Below, piece by piece: positions 1-13,353 of a stretch of 64,000 bases of DNA. Under the pieces are notes generated by a model. It was not told the origin of the DNA and searched no databases. It was given only the letters and a program-made list of their open reading frames with translations. Within the stretch, counting starts at the first letter, position 1, and each line of letters opens with the position of its first letter. The DNA lies in NCBI GenBank assembly GCA_048013815.1, contig CM106585.1, forward strand, positions 16,740,001-16,804,000, given 5' to 3'. The translations under genes and the position numbers were made by a program. The stretch is from Setoptus koraiensis (taxonomy: Eukaryota; Arthropoda).

Positions 1-381
1 GCCAACGGCCGACAACCGGCCAACAATCAGCTGAATCAACTGGGGCCCGGCTCTGGCAACATCGCTGGCGAGCGTTCCACGGCGACCGCTGTCCACTCAC
101 GACTGTCAGCGCGCGTTGAGTGGGGGACACTCACAACTGTGGCCAGGCACAAATTTCGGCCGGCCAGAGCGGTCAAGTTGGCCGGCCAGCAATTACGTAA
201 GCCAATACGCGTGTGTGTGTGTGTGCAGCAGGTGAGCTCACCTTGGCGTCGGCTGCGGCCGGTTGTGTGTGTCGCCATCAATTATAGCGAGCGATTGCTT
301 GTTATTACATAATGGTGGTTTGATAGGCAAACACTACTACTATGTTTGGGTATTGCGTAACATTGCCCTCGTATTGCGACG

Positions 382-382
<1 letters not shown>

Positions 383-428
<46 letters not shown>
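383..428. repeat. (TG)23 microsatellite
   Basis: A pure TG run of 46 bp. Shorter TG/CA runs occur near 8598-8618, 42119-42143, 52992-53017 and 62166-62199. Confidence 0.97.
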
Positions 429-432
<4 letters not shown>

Positions 433-2265
433 GGCACATATTGCCAACGAATGGAGCAGCGGCCACTCGGCACACCAGCGCCGACCTAATGCGAGCGTAT
501 CATTGGACCAACCACCGACTGACAACAACATACACACATGTATTAACGTAACATGTTTCGCAGTCACTCACCGGTCAGTTTACCTGTGCCGGCATCGGCT
601 GGCGGCGGCTGGCCAGCGCCGGGCCGGCGCCGGGCACCAACATTGTGCGCCGGCCCGGCCGCCAGCCGGTCAGCGGCGATTTGCGTGCAGCGCCGACATT
701 ACCATTTGCGGCGCTCGATTATGTAATAATCTCTCAATGCGCTAAATGCGCTCAATGCGCTCAATGCCGCCAATGTGCCCAACGAGTGTGTGCACACAAG
801 CGGCCATCTAAATCAACATCCTCGTGCGTGCAGCCAGTCGAGAGCTGGCTCACCTGTGCGCTGACGGCTCAAATGGGCTGCGTTTGTCAATGGGATTGCG
901 CAATCCAAACCGCGAGCGATCATTTCAATGGATTGAATCGCGCACTGAAATAATTAGATTGGCGCACGTCTCGCAATTACGCAACATTGTGGCCAGATCT
1001 CGATCGAGTGTTGCCACCGTTTGCTGTGCGCACAATGAGCGGACGGCACATTGAGCAGCCGGCCCCGAGTGTCACTCGGTGGCCGCAGCCGGACACCGGT
1101 AGCCGCGGACAGAGCCGGCGAGCCAGCGGGCCGGCGAGACACGACGTAAGTGGAGCGATCGTGACCAATCACAATTAGACGAGACGCCGGACAGTTGCGC
1201 AACAGCACGCACTCGCAATTGTGAGCGCCGTCTGCCGGTCAGTGCCGCCGCCGCCGCTTGCCGGTCAGTCGGCGGGCTCTGTCTGGCCAGCGTGAGTGGC
1301 GATTATGGCCGCATTATGGCCACCGTATGCGGCGACACAGACCCAAACAAGCCAAACAACAAGAGTGCGGCAACAAGTGCGGCAGCTGGCAAGGCGCCAA
1401 GACGAACAATGATGCAGATAATTAGCTAATGAATGGCGAATTATGTGCGAATCGCAATGGCAATCATCTCATTTCTGGCTCATCCTTTGTGGGTTGTGTG
1501 CGCTTGTTGTTGTTTGTGCAAAATTCTAATGATTCTAATGAAATTCTTGCCATTTCTCACTTCTCTGCTGGCTGCTGTTCAGCAGCGAGGTGACCTCGGC
1601 GGCGCTCACTTGTTATATAATGCGCGCTGGCATGCATGCATGTATGCATTATGTAACAGCGGCAGCTTGTTACATAATGCAAGCATGTTGTTATTTGTTA
1701 ATATTAGCACACAATGATTAGAGCACGGGACGCCGGCCGGGCGACGACGAGCAGCGAGACGACGCGAAGCGGCGCCGCGGCGAGACGAGACGACGGAAAG
1801 CGCCGCCGCAACGAGCAGCGAGCAAAGAAAGAAAAGGTGTAATCGGCGCTCGCTCAGGTGTCGGCGTTGCGATACTCGAGCTAGTCGTCGAGCTACTCGA
1901 CGAGTCGGGCCGGCGCGACTTGCCGATGCGATTAGCAAGTTAGCGAGCCAGTTTAATAAACTGCCAAGCAGCGATATGCGAAAATTCAAATTCGCCAGCC
2001 GAGATTTCGCTGCCAAATTCCGACGGCTCGTAAATAGCGCCGCTGTGGCAATGGGATAAAAAGTGCCAGCTCACATACGAGAATATCCGATATATCGGCT
2101 GCCAGTGGCAGCGTGGCTACGCCAACAATGAATCGGCGACGATCTGCGTGATTATGCGCCCAGGCACATTAATCACTATCGAGAGAGTGACTAATTTCAT
2201 GCCGGATTCCACCGAACGGGGGCAGGCAAACACTTTAAATGTGTAAAAGGTGCACAAGAACCCAA

Positions 2266-2392
2266 CAAACTAGCAAGCCAGCCAGCCAACTGGCAGACTA
2301 GCAAACTAAATAACTAACAAACTAACAAACTGAAAAACTAAATAACTAAAAAGCCAAAAAGCCAAAAAGCTAAAAAACTAAACGCTGGCAAA
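2266..2392. repeat. Degenerate AACTAA/AAAAGCC short-unit repeat
   Basis: A run of roughly 7-9 bp imperfect units (aaactaac, aaaaagcc and variants) that drifts from a GCCA-rich to an A-rich version along its length. It looks like slippage-derived simple sequence, and no coding potential is visible. Confidence 0.7.
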
Positions 2393-2524
2393 CAAACGGC
2401 TGACAGACGCACAAACAACGACGACAACAGGTAATTACTCCGCGCCCCACTCTCAGGTAATTGGGGGCCACTATTCACAGGCGGCTAATTATGCTCGCCG
2501 CATGCACTAACACACGTAACAGTG

Positions 2525-3010
2525 CGCAAGCATGTATTCATGGATATCCACTATGAACTTGCGCCCTCCGTATCCACGCCGTGCCTGCCACGGATATCCG
2601 CACCACACCGGCCACGAATATCCACACACAGTGTGGATTCCACACAGCCTGTGTGACACGGCCGGCCGCGCTATTCATGGATATTCATGGATATTCATGG
2701 ATAGATCGCGCGAATGTGCGTTCACGGTGGATATCCATGAACACACATATTCACAGTGGATGGATGAGTGGCGCTATTCAGGCGCGCCATCCATTCATGA
2801 ATAGCGCGCCTGGCCGTGCGGACGGTGGCTCAGAACGGTGTGAGTCATAAGTGGGCTTCAGCATGGATGCGATTCACATGTGAGCGTGAATAGCTCACGG
2901 ATGCGATGGATGTAGCTCATGGATACGATGTAGTGAGCGTGAATAGCGCATGGATGCGATGCAGCGAGCGCGGGTCGGTGCGTGAATAGCTCACGGATAA
3001 TGCGTGAATC
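2525..3010. repeat. ATTCATGGAT / GAATAGCTCACGGAT repeat cluster
   Basis: Contains three exact 10-bp units of the ATTCATGGAT type at 2671-2703. Around them are many spaced variants of 'catggat', 'cacggat' and 'gaatagc' in both orientations. This makes a mixed direct and inverted repeat field of about 0.5 kb. Confidence 0.75.
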
Positions 3011-3768
3011 GGGCCGCATCAGGGCAGGCTTCGCGAAGCGGAGAGAATTAGCAATTTGCGCTGACAACATCTCGGCAGCATGCTCAGGTTAGTGGCGGCG
3101 GCGGCTCAATTATGGCGAGCCACTTGTTGTTTCGCTGCCTTAATGAGCCTCTGCGGCAATGTATCCGGCGGCGGGCGGCGGGCACCGGGTTGCGCAATGG
3201 GCAACTCGGCTCTGGCGTGTTTGTTTGTGAGCATGTCGCTGGATGTTGCAACAAACAAAACTTGTTGCCGGCAGTTGCTCGCAGTTCTCGGGCTTGCAAA
3301 GGCTCGCCCGACGGCAGCCTGAGAACTGCGAGCCGCCAATTGGAGGCTGCAGCCGACAGTCGGATAATTAGCGCGCACTCGATTCATGAACTCGCTAATG
3401 ATGTCGCATGCGCTGGCCCGTCGCCCACAAGTGCCGCCGACCAGCGGAGACACCCCAATTGTTGAGTTCGATTGTTCGGATGTCGCCGCAATGAGTCACT
3501 CGCGAGCCGTTCTTACGAAGCGAAAGCACGCGATAATCGCCGGCGAGCAAGTGGGCGCGACTCGCCCGCTTGCCCGCCGATCCTCCGGCCCGCGCACAAC
3601 GTATCACCGTGGCACAGGTGCACGCTACTGTCGTCCGCCCGGCGCTGCACCGAGCTGCCCGACGCTGCACCTTGGTGCGCCGTGGTGCTCGCTGGTGCGC
3701 CGGCGAGCGCCGAGGTGCGTTGAACCCGCAAAGTGCACACAAGTGGCGGCCGGGTTGCGCAATAATGC

Positions 3769-3804
3769 CACTGCCAGTGTGCACCACGGTGCACACTGGC
3801 AGTG
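3769..3804. repeat. Near-perfect palindrome, 17-bp arms, 2-nt centre
   Basis: The arm CACTGCCAGTGTGCACC (3769-3785) is followed by two bases and then its exact reverse complement (3788-3804). It sits just upstream of the CAA/CAG minisatellite. Confidence 0.95.
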
Positions 3805-3842
3805 ATTTAATGATGATGTCAATCACACATCGTTTACCGCGC

Positions 3843-4088
3843 CACAACAGCAGCACCACAACAACAGCACCACAACAACTGCACCACAACAACTGCATCG
3901 ACAACAGCAGCACCACAACAACTGCACCACAACAACTGCATCGACAACAGCAGCACCACAACAGCAGCACCACAACAACTGCACCACAACAACAGCACCA
4001 CAACAACTGCATCGACAACAGCAGCACCGACAACAACAACAACAGCGACAACAACAGCACAACAACGGCAGCACGACAGCAACAACGA
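3843..4088. repeat. CAA/CAG/CAC minisatellite with a higher-order unit
   Basis: About 245 bp of CACAACAACAGCAGC-type triplet repeat. A longer unit containing 'ctgcatcgacaacagcagc' recurs three times (near 3887, 3928 and 4005), so slippage has worked on units larger than the triplet. It is open in several frames and I do not regard it as coding. Confidence 0.9.
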
Positions 4089-5449
4089 GGCAAACAACGC
4101 GCACTTGCGACTCGCGCTCGCCCTGTTTGCCGACAGTCGGACGGCGGTCGGCCGAGAGCGGCGGGCCGGAGAATGCGGCCGACGGCGCAATCATTAATCC
4201 GCGTGCGAACCGCGCGCCACCATTTATGAATCTATTATTTTATATCATTGCCGGGCAACCATCGCACAGGTTGCGTGCCTCATGGCCCATGAGTCATTGG
4301 CGATCGGCCATTGGCGAGCGTTGCGCCAATCATGACTCATGGCCGCTGGCCAGTGCCCGACGGTGCGGCCGCACCGGCAACAGGTATCGAAAGCAGCCTG
4401 GCACAGTTGCCGTTCGGCGGGCCCTGGCACAGATCGGGCCGGGCGGGCACAGGTGAAGCGGCGAGCGGTTGGCAGTGTTTGCGAACGGACTTTGTTAGAT
4501 CGCCCTCGAATGGAATTGCGCGAATGAGTGGCCACCGGACTGTGCCTCGGTTTGTGTGCGCGCAGCAAACACTGACGAGCCAGCCTCGGAGGTGCCAACA
4601 TTCCTGGCATAACATTGTTGTTTGCCGGCCATTGTTGTGCCTGTTGCCGCTCGGTTGTTGCCGCTCGGTTGTTGGTGGTTGCTGGTTGTTGCTTGCCGGT
4701 GGTTGCTGGTTGATTGTTGCGCCACCAGGGTCTTGTTAGCGTGATCGGGCTCGACAGCGTCGGGCTGCAGTGTCGCGTTTCGTCACACGCACTCCAAAAG
4801 TGTCTGTCAATGGGACAGAGCGGCCCATTGACAGTTGGGCGCGGGCAGTTGCAATTTGACAGTTGACAGCGAGTCGTTTGCGCGACTCGTCGACCGGGCC
4901 GGACAATGGGCAACAATGCACGCAACAGCCACGCACGGTACGCGGCGCACGGGCGAGACTGGTGGCCGGGGCAGCGACCGAGGCGAGCCGATTCTAGAGC
5001 CGAGCAAAAGGGCGACAACAGCAGCAGCAACTGCAACAACAACGACAGCCACAACAGCGACAATAACAACAGGCGAAACGGCAGCAACAGCGACAATGTC
5101 AGCCGCAACGACAACACCGACAACACCGACAACACCGACAACAAGTGCTCATGCGAGCCAACAGTCGGCAGATTCGGCCGGCTGGTGCTCGCCGATGCGC
5201 CGACCGACGGAGCCGCGACGGAGCGGCGACCGGGCTGCGACAATGGAGGGACCTGTGGAGTGAGGCAGCAGCTCCCGCTGTTGCGGACAAACAAAAGCTG
5301 CCCATCGAGTCGCGAACTGTCGCTGCAAGCAAACGAGCGAGAGTCCCGCCACGGCGAGAGTCCCGGCGAGCCGCTCGCCTTTCTCGGGCTTCGCTGGCTT
5401 CTCGCTAGCCTCTCGCTGGCTTCCCCGCGCTGGCTTCTCGAACGCCGGA

Positions 5450-5524
5450 CGAACGCCGAACGAACGCCGACGAACGAACGAACGCCGACGAACGAGCGAA
5501 CGCCGACGAACGAGCGAACGAGCG
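5450..5524. repeat. GAACGAACGCCGAC tandem repeat
   Basis: Four to five imperfect units built from CGAACGAACGCCGACGAACG. All three frames are open through it, which produces artefactual long open frames on both strands. Confidence 0.85.
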
Positions 5525-7829
5525 ACTCGGCTTCTCGCAACTTGCACTGCACAGCGCCGACTCTCACTCTCGGCGCAACTCGCCAGCCACACGCTGCAAC
5601 ATGCACTCGACTGGCCGCACAGGTGAGTGCCAGACTGGCAGACCTGGCCACAGGTGAGCCGCGGCATTGGCCAGCGCTCTGCCGCACTCACCTGTACGGA
5701 GAGAGTGGCTGCTCGGGCGAATTCTTTGTTGGCTGACACGGCACGCCAGTTAGAGACGCCAGTTCGAAGGTTGCCCTTCGCAGCAACACACACACACAGA
5801 GAATTCTCGGTCAGTCGCTGGCGTCGCTCGCAAACAGCAGCGGCAGTCATCGGCAGCGTTGCCTAGTCATGCCGGCGAAATCATTAAACAGCCAACAGAG
5901 AACGAGCCAAAAGAAGCCAGAGAATGCGAACACACGGCCAAGAAAAAGTTATTAATCTTTTTCGGCACCTGACATGACGTAACGTCGCTCTCTCTCTCTC
6001 TCGCTCTCTGTCCACCCACTATGGCGGCCAGTTGCGCCATGTTATATGGCAACCTTTGCGATAATAATGCGCTCCGTTCGCCTGATATGCTCCGCTCCGG
6101 CTCACTGTGCCGCGCGCCCGTATTCGTTCCAGCTCACCGTGGCTCTGTGCCGCAACTGTGCGCAACAACTGTGGCGCTTTTGAGCCACTTGACCCGCCGC
6201 AATTCATTATGAGAGCCGAGATTGGTGCGCCGTCCAGGCGCTCGGGCGGCTCGCCACGGCCCGCCGAAACAGCCAGCGAGAACAGCGCGCCGGAACAGCC
6301 AGCGGGAACAGCGCGCCGGAACAGCGCGACGGAACGACGCGCCGGAACAGACGGCCACGAGTGGCTCATCAAACTGACAATCAAACCGACTGTGCATTTC
6401 GGACTTTGGAGCGCAAAGTTGGACGAACGCGCACGAGCTTGCCGGCCGGCTCGGCCGCTGGCGCGATCCGCGCCTCCGGACCGTGCGGCGACCGGCCGCC
6501 GAGATGCGCCATGAGAGACCCGAGCGGGCATTCGCACCTGTCGCGCGCCGTGCCACGGCCAGCGGTGGCCGCGTTCGCCGGACAAGCTAAGCGAGCCGAA
6601 CAAGCTAAGCGAGACTCGCGCGGCCGTCGCAACAGCGGCACCGGCAGCGGCGGCAGACGACGCCAATTGAGTGCGAACGGCGCAACAACAACGACAGGCA
6701 ATCATGTGGAAAGTTGTTGGCCAACGAACAACAGGTAATGAGCTTAATTAAATGGATTCGCCGCCCCCGCGCTCGCTCAGTGCAGCGGGCCGCGCCGGCC
6801 GAGCGAAAGGTCGAAAGTTGGCCGCTCGGTCGAGTATCGGCGGCGGCGGCGGCGGCCCTCGGGTAGCCGCCGCCGACGGTCGTGTATTGCTGGCCGAATT
6901 GTTGCCCCCTTATCGGTGGAAGCGGCCAGCGGTCGGCCGGTGCAAGCGCCGGCACCGACCGACACGATGCGATTTGCGCCGGCACCGAGAGCGTTCGTGC
7001 CGGCGCAAACAACAAGCGCAAACAAGTGCCGGGCCGCCGCAAATTGCGCCACTTGTACGCCGGGCCGGGCCGCATTGTGTGCAGTTGCGCGCCGGCTTGC
7101 CGCGATCGATCAATCAATCAATCACCGCTTGCATCACGATTCCTTTTCGCCCTTGCCCATTATTCGGCTGGCTCGGCTCGTTCGCCGGCTTCGGCGACCA
7201 GCAAAAGCCGCGCAGCAACGAGTGTGCCGATCATGCGAGAGTTGTGCGCCCGCGCTCAAGCCGGCGTGTCTCGATATTTGTTATATAATAAGAATTTGCT
7301 AAATTTGTTGCGCAACACGACCAGCTAACACTAACCGACTAACAGAGCTGCCGCTGTCAGGCAGCCGACGGCTGCCATTTGCTAAATGTTGTAGCCGCCG
7401 GGCCGGCTCACCTGAGCCGGCTGACGGCGGCAGGCCGGTGAACGGGCCGGCCAGCCGCCAAGTCGCCGAGTCGGTTGTAACTTACAAGTTGTAAGTCAAG
7501 AGTCATGCCCTTCAATGGCGACTGCTGGCGCCCCGAGCTGCCGGCGCGAGACAAACGAATGTGCGCCACGATCGGCGCAACGCGACGCTGCCATAATGCG
7601 ACTCCGACAAAATGCCAATCCGATAAAATGCCAAATGCGAGAAAATGTGAATCTGCGATAATGCGATTCTGAGAAAATGTGAATGCGAGAATTCAAGGGA
7701 ACTCGCCGAGAGAAATTGATTCATCGAAAACAATCGCGCCGCTCAATTTTGACAGTGCGACATGACGGATCGTTGGCGGGTCGACACTTGAGCGGCCCGA
7801 GAGGCGCCCTTCGCGCGCCCGCACACACC

Positions 7830-7918
7830 AGCAACAACAGCGACAACAGCGACAACAGCAACACCAGCGACGACAGCGACAACAGCGACGACGGCGACAA
7901 CAGCAACAGCAGCAACGA
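7830..7918. repeat. CAACAGCGA simple repeat
   Basis: About 90 bp of CAACAGCGA/CGACAGCGA units, one of many CAA/CAG-family tracts in the window. Others lie near 9150-9212, 9326-9400, 9627-9719, 15470-15535, 16581-16663, 22390-22510, 31080-31138 and 60555-60660. Complementary TTG tracts lie near 13735-13770, 19509-19590, 20280-20303 and 21960-21998. Confidence 0.9.
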
Positions 7919-8180
7919 GACAAGTGGGCATCACAGGAAGGTTGCGTCATCAGACTGGCTGCGCCGAAAACATTGTTTGCGCACTGGGCCGATCGCTTGT
8001 GCTGCACGGGAGAGGCGAGCAAAGCGGAAGTGGAGTGCGCGACGCCACGCATAATAATATTTATAATATGCGCGCTGTGCCCACGCAACATCCTTCGGAA
8101 TATCCGCGCAATATCCGCGCAATATCCCCGCGCGCACGGAGCCCCGCACGCTAATGGGTTCGTCTTGGCAAGTTGCCGCT

Positions 8181-8300
8181 GTTTGTGGTTGAGTGTGGTT
8201 GTGTGTGGTTGTGTGTGGTTGCGTGTGGTTGTGTGTGGTTGTTTGCGGCTGTTTGTGGTTGTTTGCGGCTGTTTGTGGTTGTTGGTGGTTGTTTGTGGTG
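8181..8300. repeat. 10-bp minisatellite, unit GTGTGTGGTT (x12)
   Basis: Twelve consecutive units in exact 10-bp register (GTKTGYGGYT variants). The frame never slips across the 120 bp. Confidence 0.95.
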
Positions 8301-10487
8301 GTGTCGCTGTCGCGCACTGTCAATATTGAGCCCGTCTCGAGATTGGCTGGCTGACAGTTAATAGCTAATAGCGACGTATCGGTATAAACAAGCAATTAAC
8401 GAGCGTCAGACTTTTGATTGGCGCCGTTGCGCAATCGACTCCATCTGACAACTGCCAGCCGAGCCCAACGAAACGCCGATTGTGCCTTATGCGCTTGCGA
8501 GTGCCGGCTGGCTTGCCAAATGTTGCCGTGCTGTTGTTGCGCCCACAAGTAACGCAACGCGCTTGTAGCGGTTTGTTTGTTTGTTTGCGGTTGGCTGTGT
8601 GTGTGTGTGTGTGTGTGTATCATAGAAATCAACTGCTTGCTTTCCTGTTGTCACATCCCGGGCAATCATTATTATTACGTAATTACGATTTGCTCTTTTG
8701 CCCCGAAATCAAGCAACTAGTGCGTGGGCGTTCGCCGCTGCCAACCGCAGCCCTCTGACACAGCAGCCTCTGTTGCCAGCAACAGCAACCGCACGACAGC
8801 CTTGCCACGAGGCCCATTCATTATCTGGGGTGCTGGTCGTTTTGGGTGCTGGTCGTTTTGGGTGTTTGTCGTTCTGGGGGGCTCGTTGCTTTGGGGCTCG
8901 ATGGGTCCACCTGTCGGCGGGGCGACGACACTAATTGTGTTGAGTTATGTGCGTACATGTGCCCAGTGAGAGAGAGAGAGAGACGCCAATTTGTGCATGT
9001 GATACAAACATCGGCTCCACTCCAATGGTGTCACCAGCGATCATGACGAGCTCGAGATGGCAAGTTTGTTGCTGCTTTGTTTCGGCGCTGGCTGGCTGTT
9101 GTTGTTGTTGCGCTTGTTGCCAAATTCAATTCAAATTTGGCGTGAGCGATCAGCAACAGCAACGGCAACAACAACAGCAACGGCAACAACAACAGCAACA
9201 ACAACAGCAACAATATGATCACAATGGGCTCACAACAAGTAAACTGACACTTGCACAACTGCAACTTTAGGTGCGCTATGCTCTTCATTTAACAATTACT
9301 GCAATATGGTATATTCATCATTATTCAGCAACAGCAACAGCTACAACAACAACAACATCAACAACAACGGCAACAACAACGGCAACAACGGCAACAAAGG
9401 GCTGCCAGTAATGATAAAAGCAACGAGCTTGGCGCTGATTGGTGCCGAGCCTGCAATCTAATCATGATAATCAACGGCTCGACTCGCTGTCACTTGTTAG
9501 CTGATGCAGCCAGCTGATTGCAACCAGGCGACGCCGTCAATTGAACGCGTTAGCCAGTGTGTTAGTTGTGTCATGTCAATCATCGCAAATGACAGCGCAA
9601 CTCAGTTACAAACAACAATGGGTCGCTCACAACAACAGCAACAACAACAGCGCCGACGACAACAACAACAACAACGCCAACGACAACAGCAACAACGACA
9701 GCAGCAACAGCAACAAATCTGCTAAATTGATCTAACCGGTACCCGCGGCGCGCGGCCTACCTCGGCCGCCCACGCAATTGGTGCACGGTCGGTAGCGGGT
9801 CGGGCCAGTGTGACGGGCGCGGACTGCCCGTCAGAGAGTGCCCGTCAGAGGTACGCGTAATTGATATGTAACTCGCATTGTGCGAGTTTCACAATGCTGC
9901 CGGTCAGACAGCGAGGCGAGGCGACGATCGCCAATTATCACCATCAACGGTCATCGGCGGTTGGTCGCCGTTGCCAGTGTCGGTCGCCGCTGTCGGTCGC
10001 CGCTGTCGGTCACCGCTGTCGGTCGGCGTTGCCGGTGTGGCGGCGCCGCTGGCGCCGGCATCGAGTCGCGCGGGCATCGTGTGACGCGACACTCGATTGA
10101 CATTGACAGCGCTCGATTTGAATGATCTGATTTAATTAATGGACATTAGCTGGCATTAACTGCTCGATGCGCGCGCCTCGAAGCGGCCAAATGTCATTGA
10201 TAATGTGACATTATGTAACGAGACACCGACAACAGGTGGAAAGTGACTTGTGTGTGGCCAATATGACACGGCGATATCACAAATGGTGAGTGCGTTTATG
10301 CCAGTCGATCGACGGCGTGTAATGCGCCTCGCGGTTGTTGTGCGCCGTGTGAAATGTCTAAATAATCTAATAATCTCAGGCTGCCGAGGTATTTGTGTGT
10401 GTCCCCAATGTTAATCTCGCCTGTGTCATCTCGTTCTGTTCGCTTCTCCGGCGTCGCGCGGCGTTGCGCAACGACGACAATTCTCGC

Positions 10488-10579
10488 TTCTCGATTCGCG
10501 GCTCTCGATTCTCGATTCGCGGCTCTCGCTTCTCGATTCGCGGCTCTCGGCTCGCGGTTCTCGGCTCTCGCTTCTCGAG
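10488..10579. repeat. 21-bp tandem repeat (TTCTCGATTCGCGGCTCTCGC)
   Basis: Three almost identical 21-bp units, then one to two diverged units ending at TTCTCGAGC. The DNA is GC-rich and open in several frames, but I see nothing coding. Confidence 0.9.
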
Positions 10580-12581
10580 CGCAGCCAGTTGGCAGTTCGC
10601 TGGCCAGCCAACGACGGCCGCTGTCGGGCAGCGAGACCGGGACGCCGTATCGGCCGAACATGCGAATGTTGCGAGATGAGATATGTCGCCAGTGGCGAGC
10701 GAGATAATGGCGCCGATAATAGGCGACAGCGTCAGCAAAACGAGCCCTGCCGATATGAACAAGCGCGCACAATCTGCGCCGCTATTACATAATCTGCTCG
10801 AATCATCTTAATATTGTCAGCTAATGCACACACATATATGTTATATAACATGTTGTATAATATAATATATTATGCGTCTCTCATAATGCGTTTGTCATAC
10901 ACTGCTGGCCGCGTTACAACTGTGCGCCGAGTGTGTCGCAAATAGAGGATATAGGATGTGACTTATTACATCATGGGCTCTCATGCACAGCGACCAATTA
11001 GAGCGCCGCCGCTTGCTCCACTGCAGTGTGTCGTTGCACAACATGTTTTTGGCAAATGTTGCCCCTCAGACGCCGGCTAATGGCGACGAGGCTCACCGAC
11101 AAGTGCATCGCTCGCCCGCGGCCCGCCGGGCCGCGCAACAGCTCGGGCCGGCGCGCCGGCCCGACGCGAGATGGCATTATCTTGGCTTATGGCGACATCT
11201 CCGGGACGGTGCTTGCGCCAGCGGCCCGCGCGGCCAGTTCGCCGCCAACAGTTGCGCTGGCCGCAGTCGGCCCGGGCGGCCACAGTCGGCCCGTCGGCCC
11301 GGTCGGATCGCCCGGATCGCCCTGATGCCGGCGACGGGCGCCGCTGGCCCCTGTGCAGTGCGTGTGTCAGTGTGTGTCGGTGTGTGCGGCGGTGTGTGCG
11401 GCGGCACTCGGGCTCCGCGATTCGCAGAGCCCGCACAGATGTGGCGAGTCGGGCCGATTAGGCCGCGGTCCGCCAGTCGCGCTCATCGCTCATCAGCGAG
11501 CTGCCGCGGAGCTGTAAACTGTGCAAAATTTGCAAAATTTGCATTTGTTAGATGCGAGCGGCTCGCGGTTGTAGCCGCCGGTCCGCGTGTCGCCACTGTG
11601 GCCTCGATCGGGCCAACGCTCGGCCCGTCGAGCGGCGCTCGAGCGCCAACTCGAATGTCCGTGCAGCTCGCTTTATCTCATCGCTGGCCGCTGACCGGCC
11701 GTGCAAGCCCGCGAGCTGCGCCAATCTGTCGGCGAGTCGTCGACGGGCCGTCGGCGGGCGTCCGGCTCGCCGGCCACCCAAACGCCGCCGAGTGCGCGCA
11801 AGTGCCGAGCCACAACAGTTGAAATTTCGGCCAAAAAATAATCAATCACCGAGATATAAATCAAGCTGATCGCACTGTCGTCTGGCCGTTGCGCAGCGGT
11901 CTGATACGGGCCCGAGCGGCTCAGATTTGCGACATATCCGAGCCATCGGACTGGCCCGGCGTGCACTCGAGCACCAACGACGCGCAATTCATGGTGCAGT
12001 CGCAGTCGGAGCGCCCTCGCTGCGCCGCGACTGCAACTACGCCGCAACCGCACCACGGCCGCACCGCGGCCGCATCACAGCCGCACCGCGGCCGCATCAC
12101 AACTACAACCAGTGATCCATTCATGGATTGTGGCCGAAACATCTGGTGTGCATGTCGCGGGCGATAATGCCCAATGATTATGTAACAACAGCGGTTGTTG
12201 TTGTCGTGCGCTCGAGGCCCGACGGCCACAAGAGGGGCCCATCGATCAGGCGCGCCGATTCGGCTCGTCAGGGCGCCGACGACGTTCGAGGGCGGACTCT
12301 TGATATTTGCCAGATATTTGCCATGCTCGCGTCGTTGGCCCGCCTGACCCGGCTGGCCCGCATCATGGCGGGCCCGTTCAGCCCGTTGGGCCGTCTGAGC
12401 CGGGCCCGCACAGAGTTGTGGAGCCCGGCCGCTGCGGAGCGGCCGGTCGAAACGGAGCGGTGCCAATGATGATGTCATGGCACGACACCGGGCACGCACA
12501 CAAGTCGTTAGCGGCCGACAATAATTAACGGGCCTCAATTATTTCCACAAACGACCGCGGCTCGTGCCGCCTCGCATCCAA

Positions 12582-12648
12582 CATTGCCGCATATTGCCGC
12601 ATATTGCCAAATATCGCCCAATATCGCCAAATATCGCCAAATATTGGG
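12582..12648. repeat. ATATTGCCGC / AATATCGCCA tandem repeat
   Basis: Six to seven units of about 10-11 bp alternating ATATTGCCGC and AATATCGCCA. Confidence 0.85.
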
Positions 12649-13281
12649 CATATGTTACATGTGACTCGCGCTCAATCAAACCGGCGTCATCGCGACTCGC
12701 CAGAGCTGTGGACATGCGGACAATTAGATGACAATTTATTTATATACACTTTGCCGGGCAAAGTTTGTAAATGTTGCGTTGGCGCGCCGTCTGTCGGGCA
12801 CGGCATCGCAGTGCACGCAACCACTCGGGTCGCCGATAAATGTCGCACGAGGGGCCCGCGCTATCAGTCCATCTATCGTGCTGTCTATCGCTACACATTG
12901 GCACCGTTATTACGTATATCTATTATTACGCCATTATATCTGGCGTTGATATTCTCTCTTTATTATGGGGGCATATTCATTTCTATATTTGTCTATTTAT
13001 GTTCATTTATGTCCATTTTTGCCCGCATTGGCGAGCGTGCAGCGTGCGAAATACGCGCCGTATATATTGCAATATGCCGTACATTACCGACCCGGTCATG
13101 TATGCGGCACATTTTGCAATAAATAGCGCGCGTATATTGGTTTGGCATTGCGTTCGGTGCGGCGCACAAATGCGCTGGCCGAGCCGCACCGATGCGCACG
13201 CCGCCAGGGGACGCAATTTGCCAGAATGCGCCCGTGTACGTGCAAACCGGGCGCTATGCATATTGCTGCGGTATACGCCGC

Positions 13282-13353
13282 TATGCACCGACCTAACCGC
13301 TATGCACCGACGTTTACCGCCATGCACCGACGTTTACCGCCATGCACCGACGT
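13282..13353. repeat. 20-bp tandem repeat (TATGCACCGACGTTTACCGC)
   Basis: Three full units (19, 20 and 20 bp) and a partial fourth. The unit core ATGCACCGACG is invariant in the last three. Confidence 0.93.

Noticed and set aside
4245-5687. 480-codon open frame on the minus strand
   Set aside because: GC-rich and repeat-rich, overlapping long frames on the other strand and in other phases. Composition is Arg/Ser/Ala/Leu-heavy with no recognisable motif. The stop-poor composition explains it.
10983-11822. 279-codon plus-strand open frame
   Set aside because: Arg/Ala/Pro-rich translation of GC-rich DNA with competing frames of similar length on both strands. No domain or conserved pattern seen.
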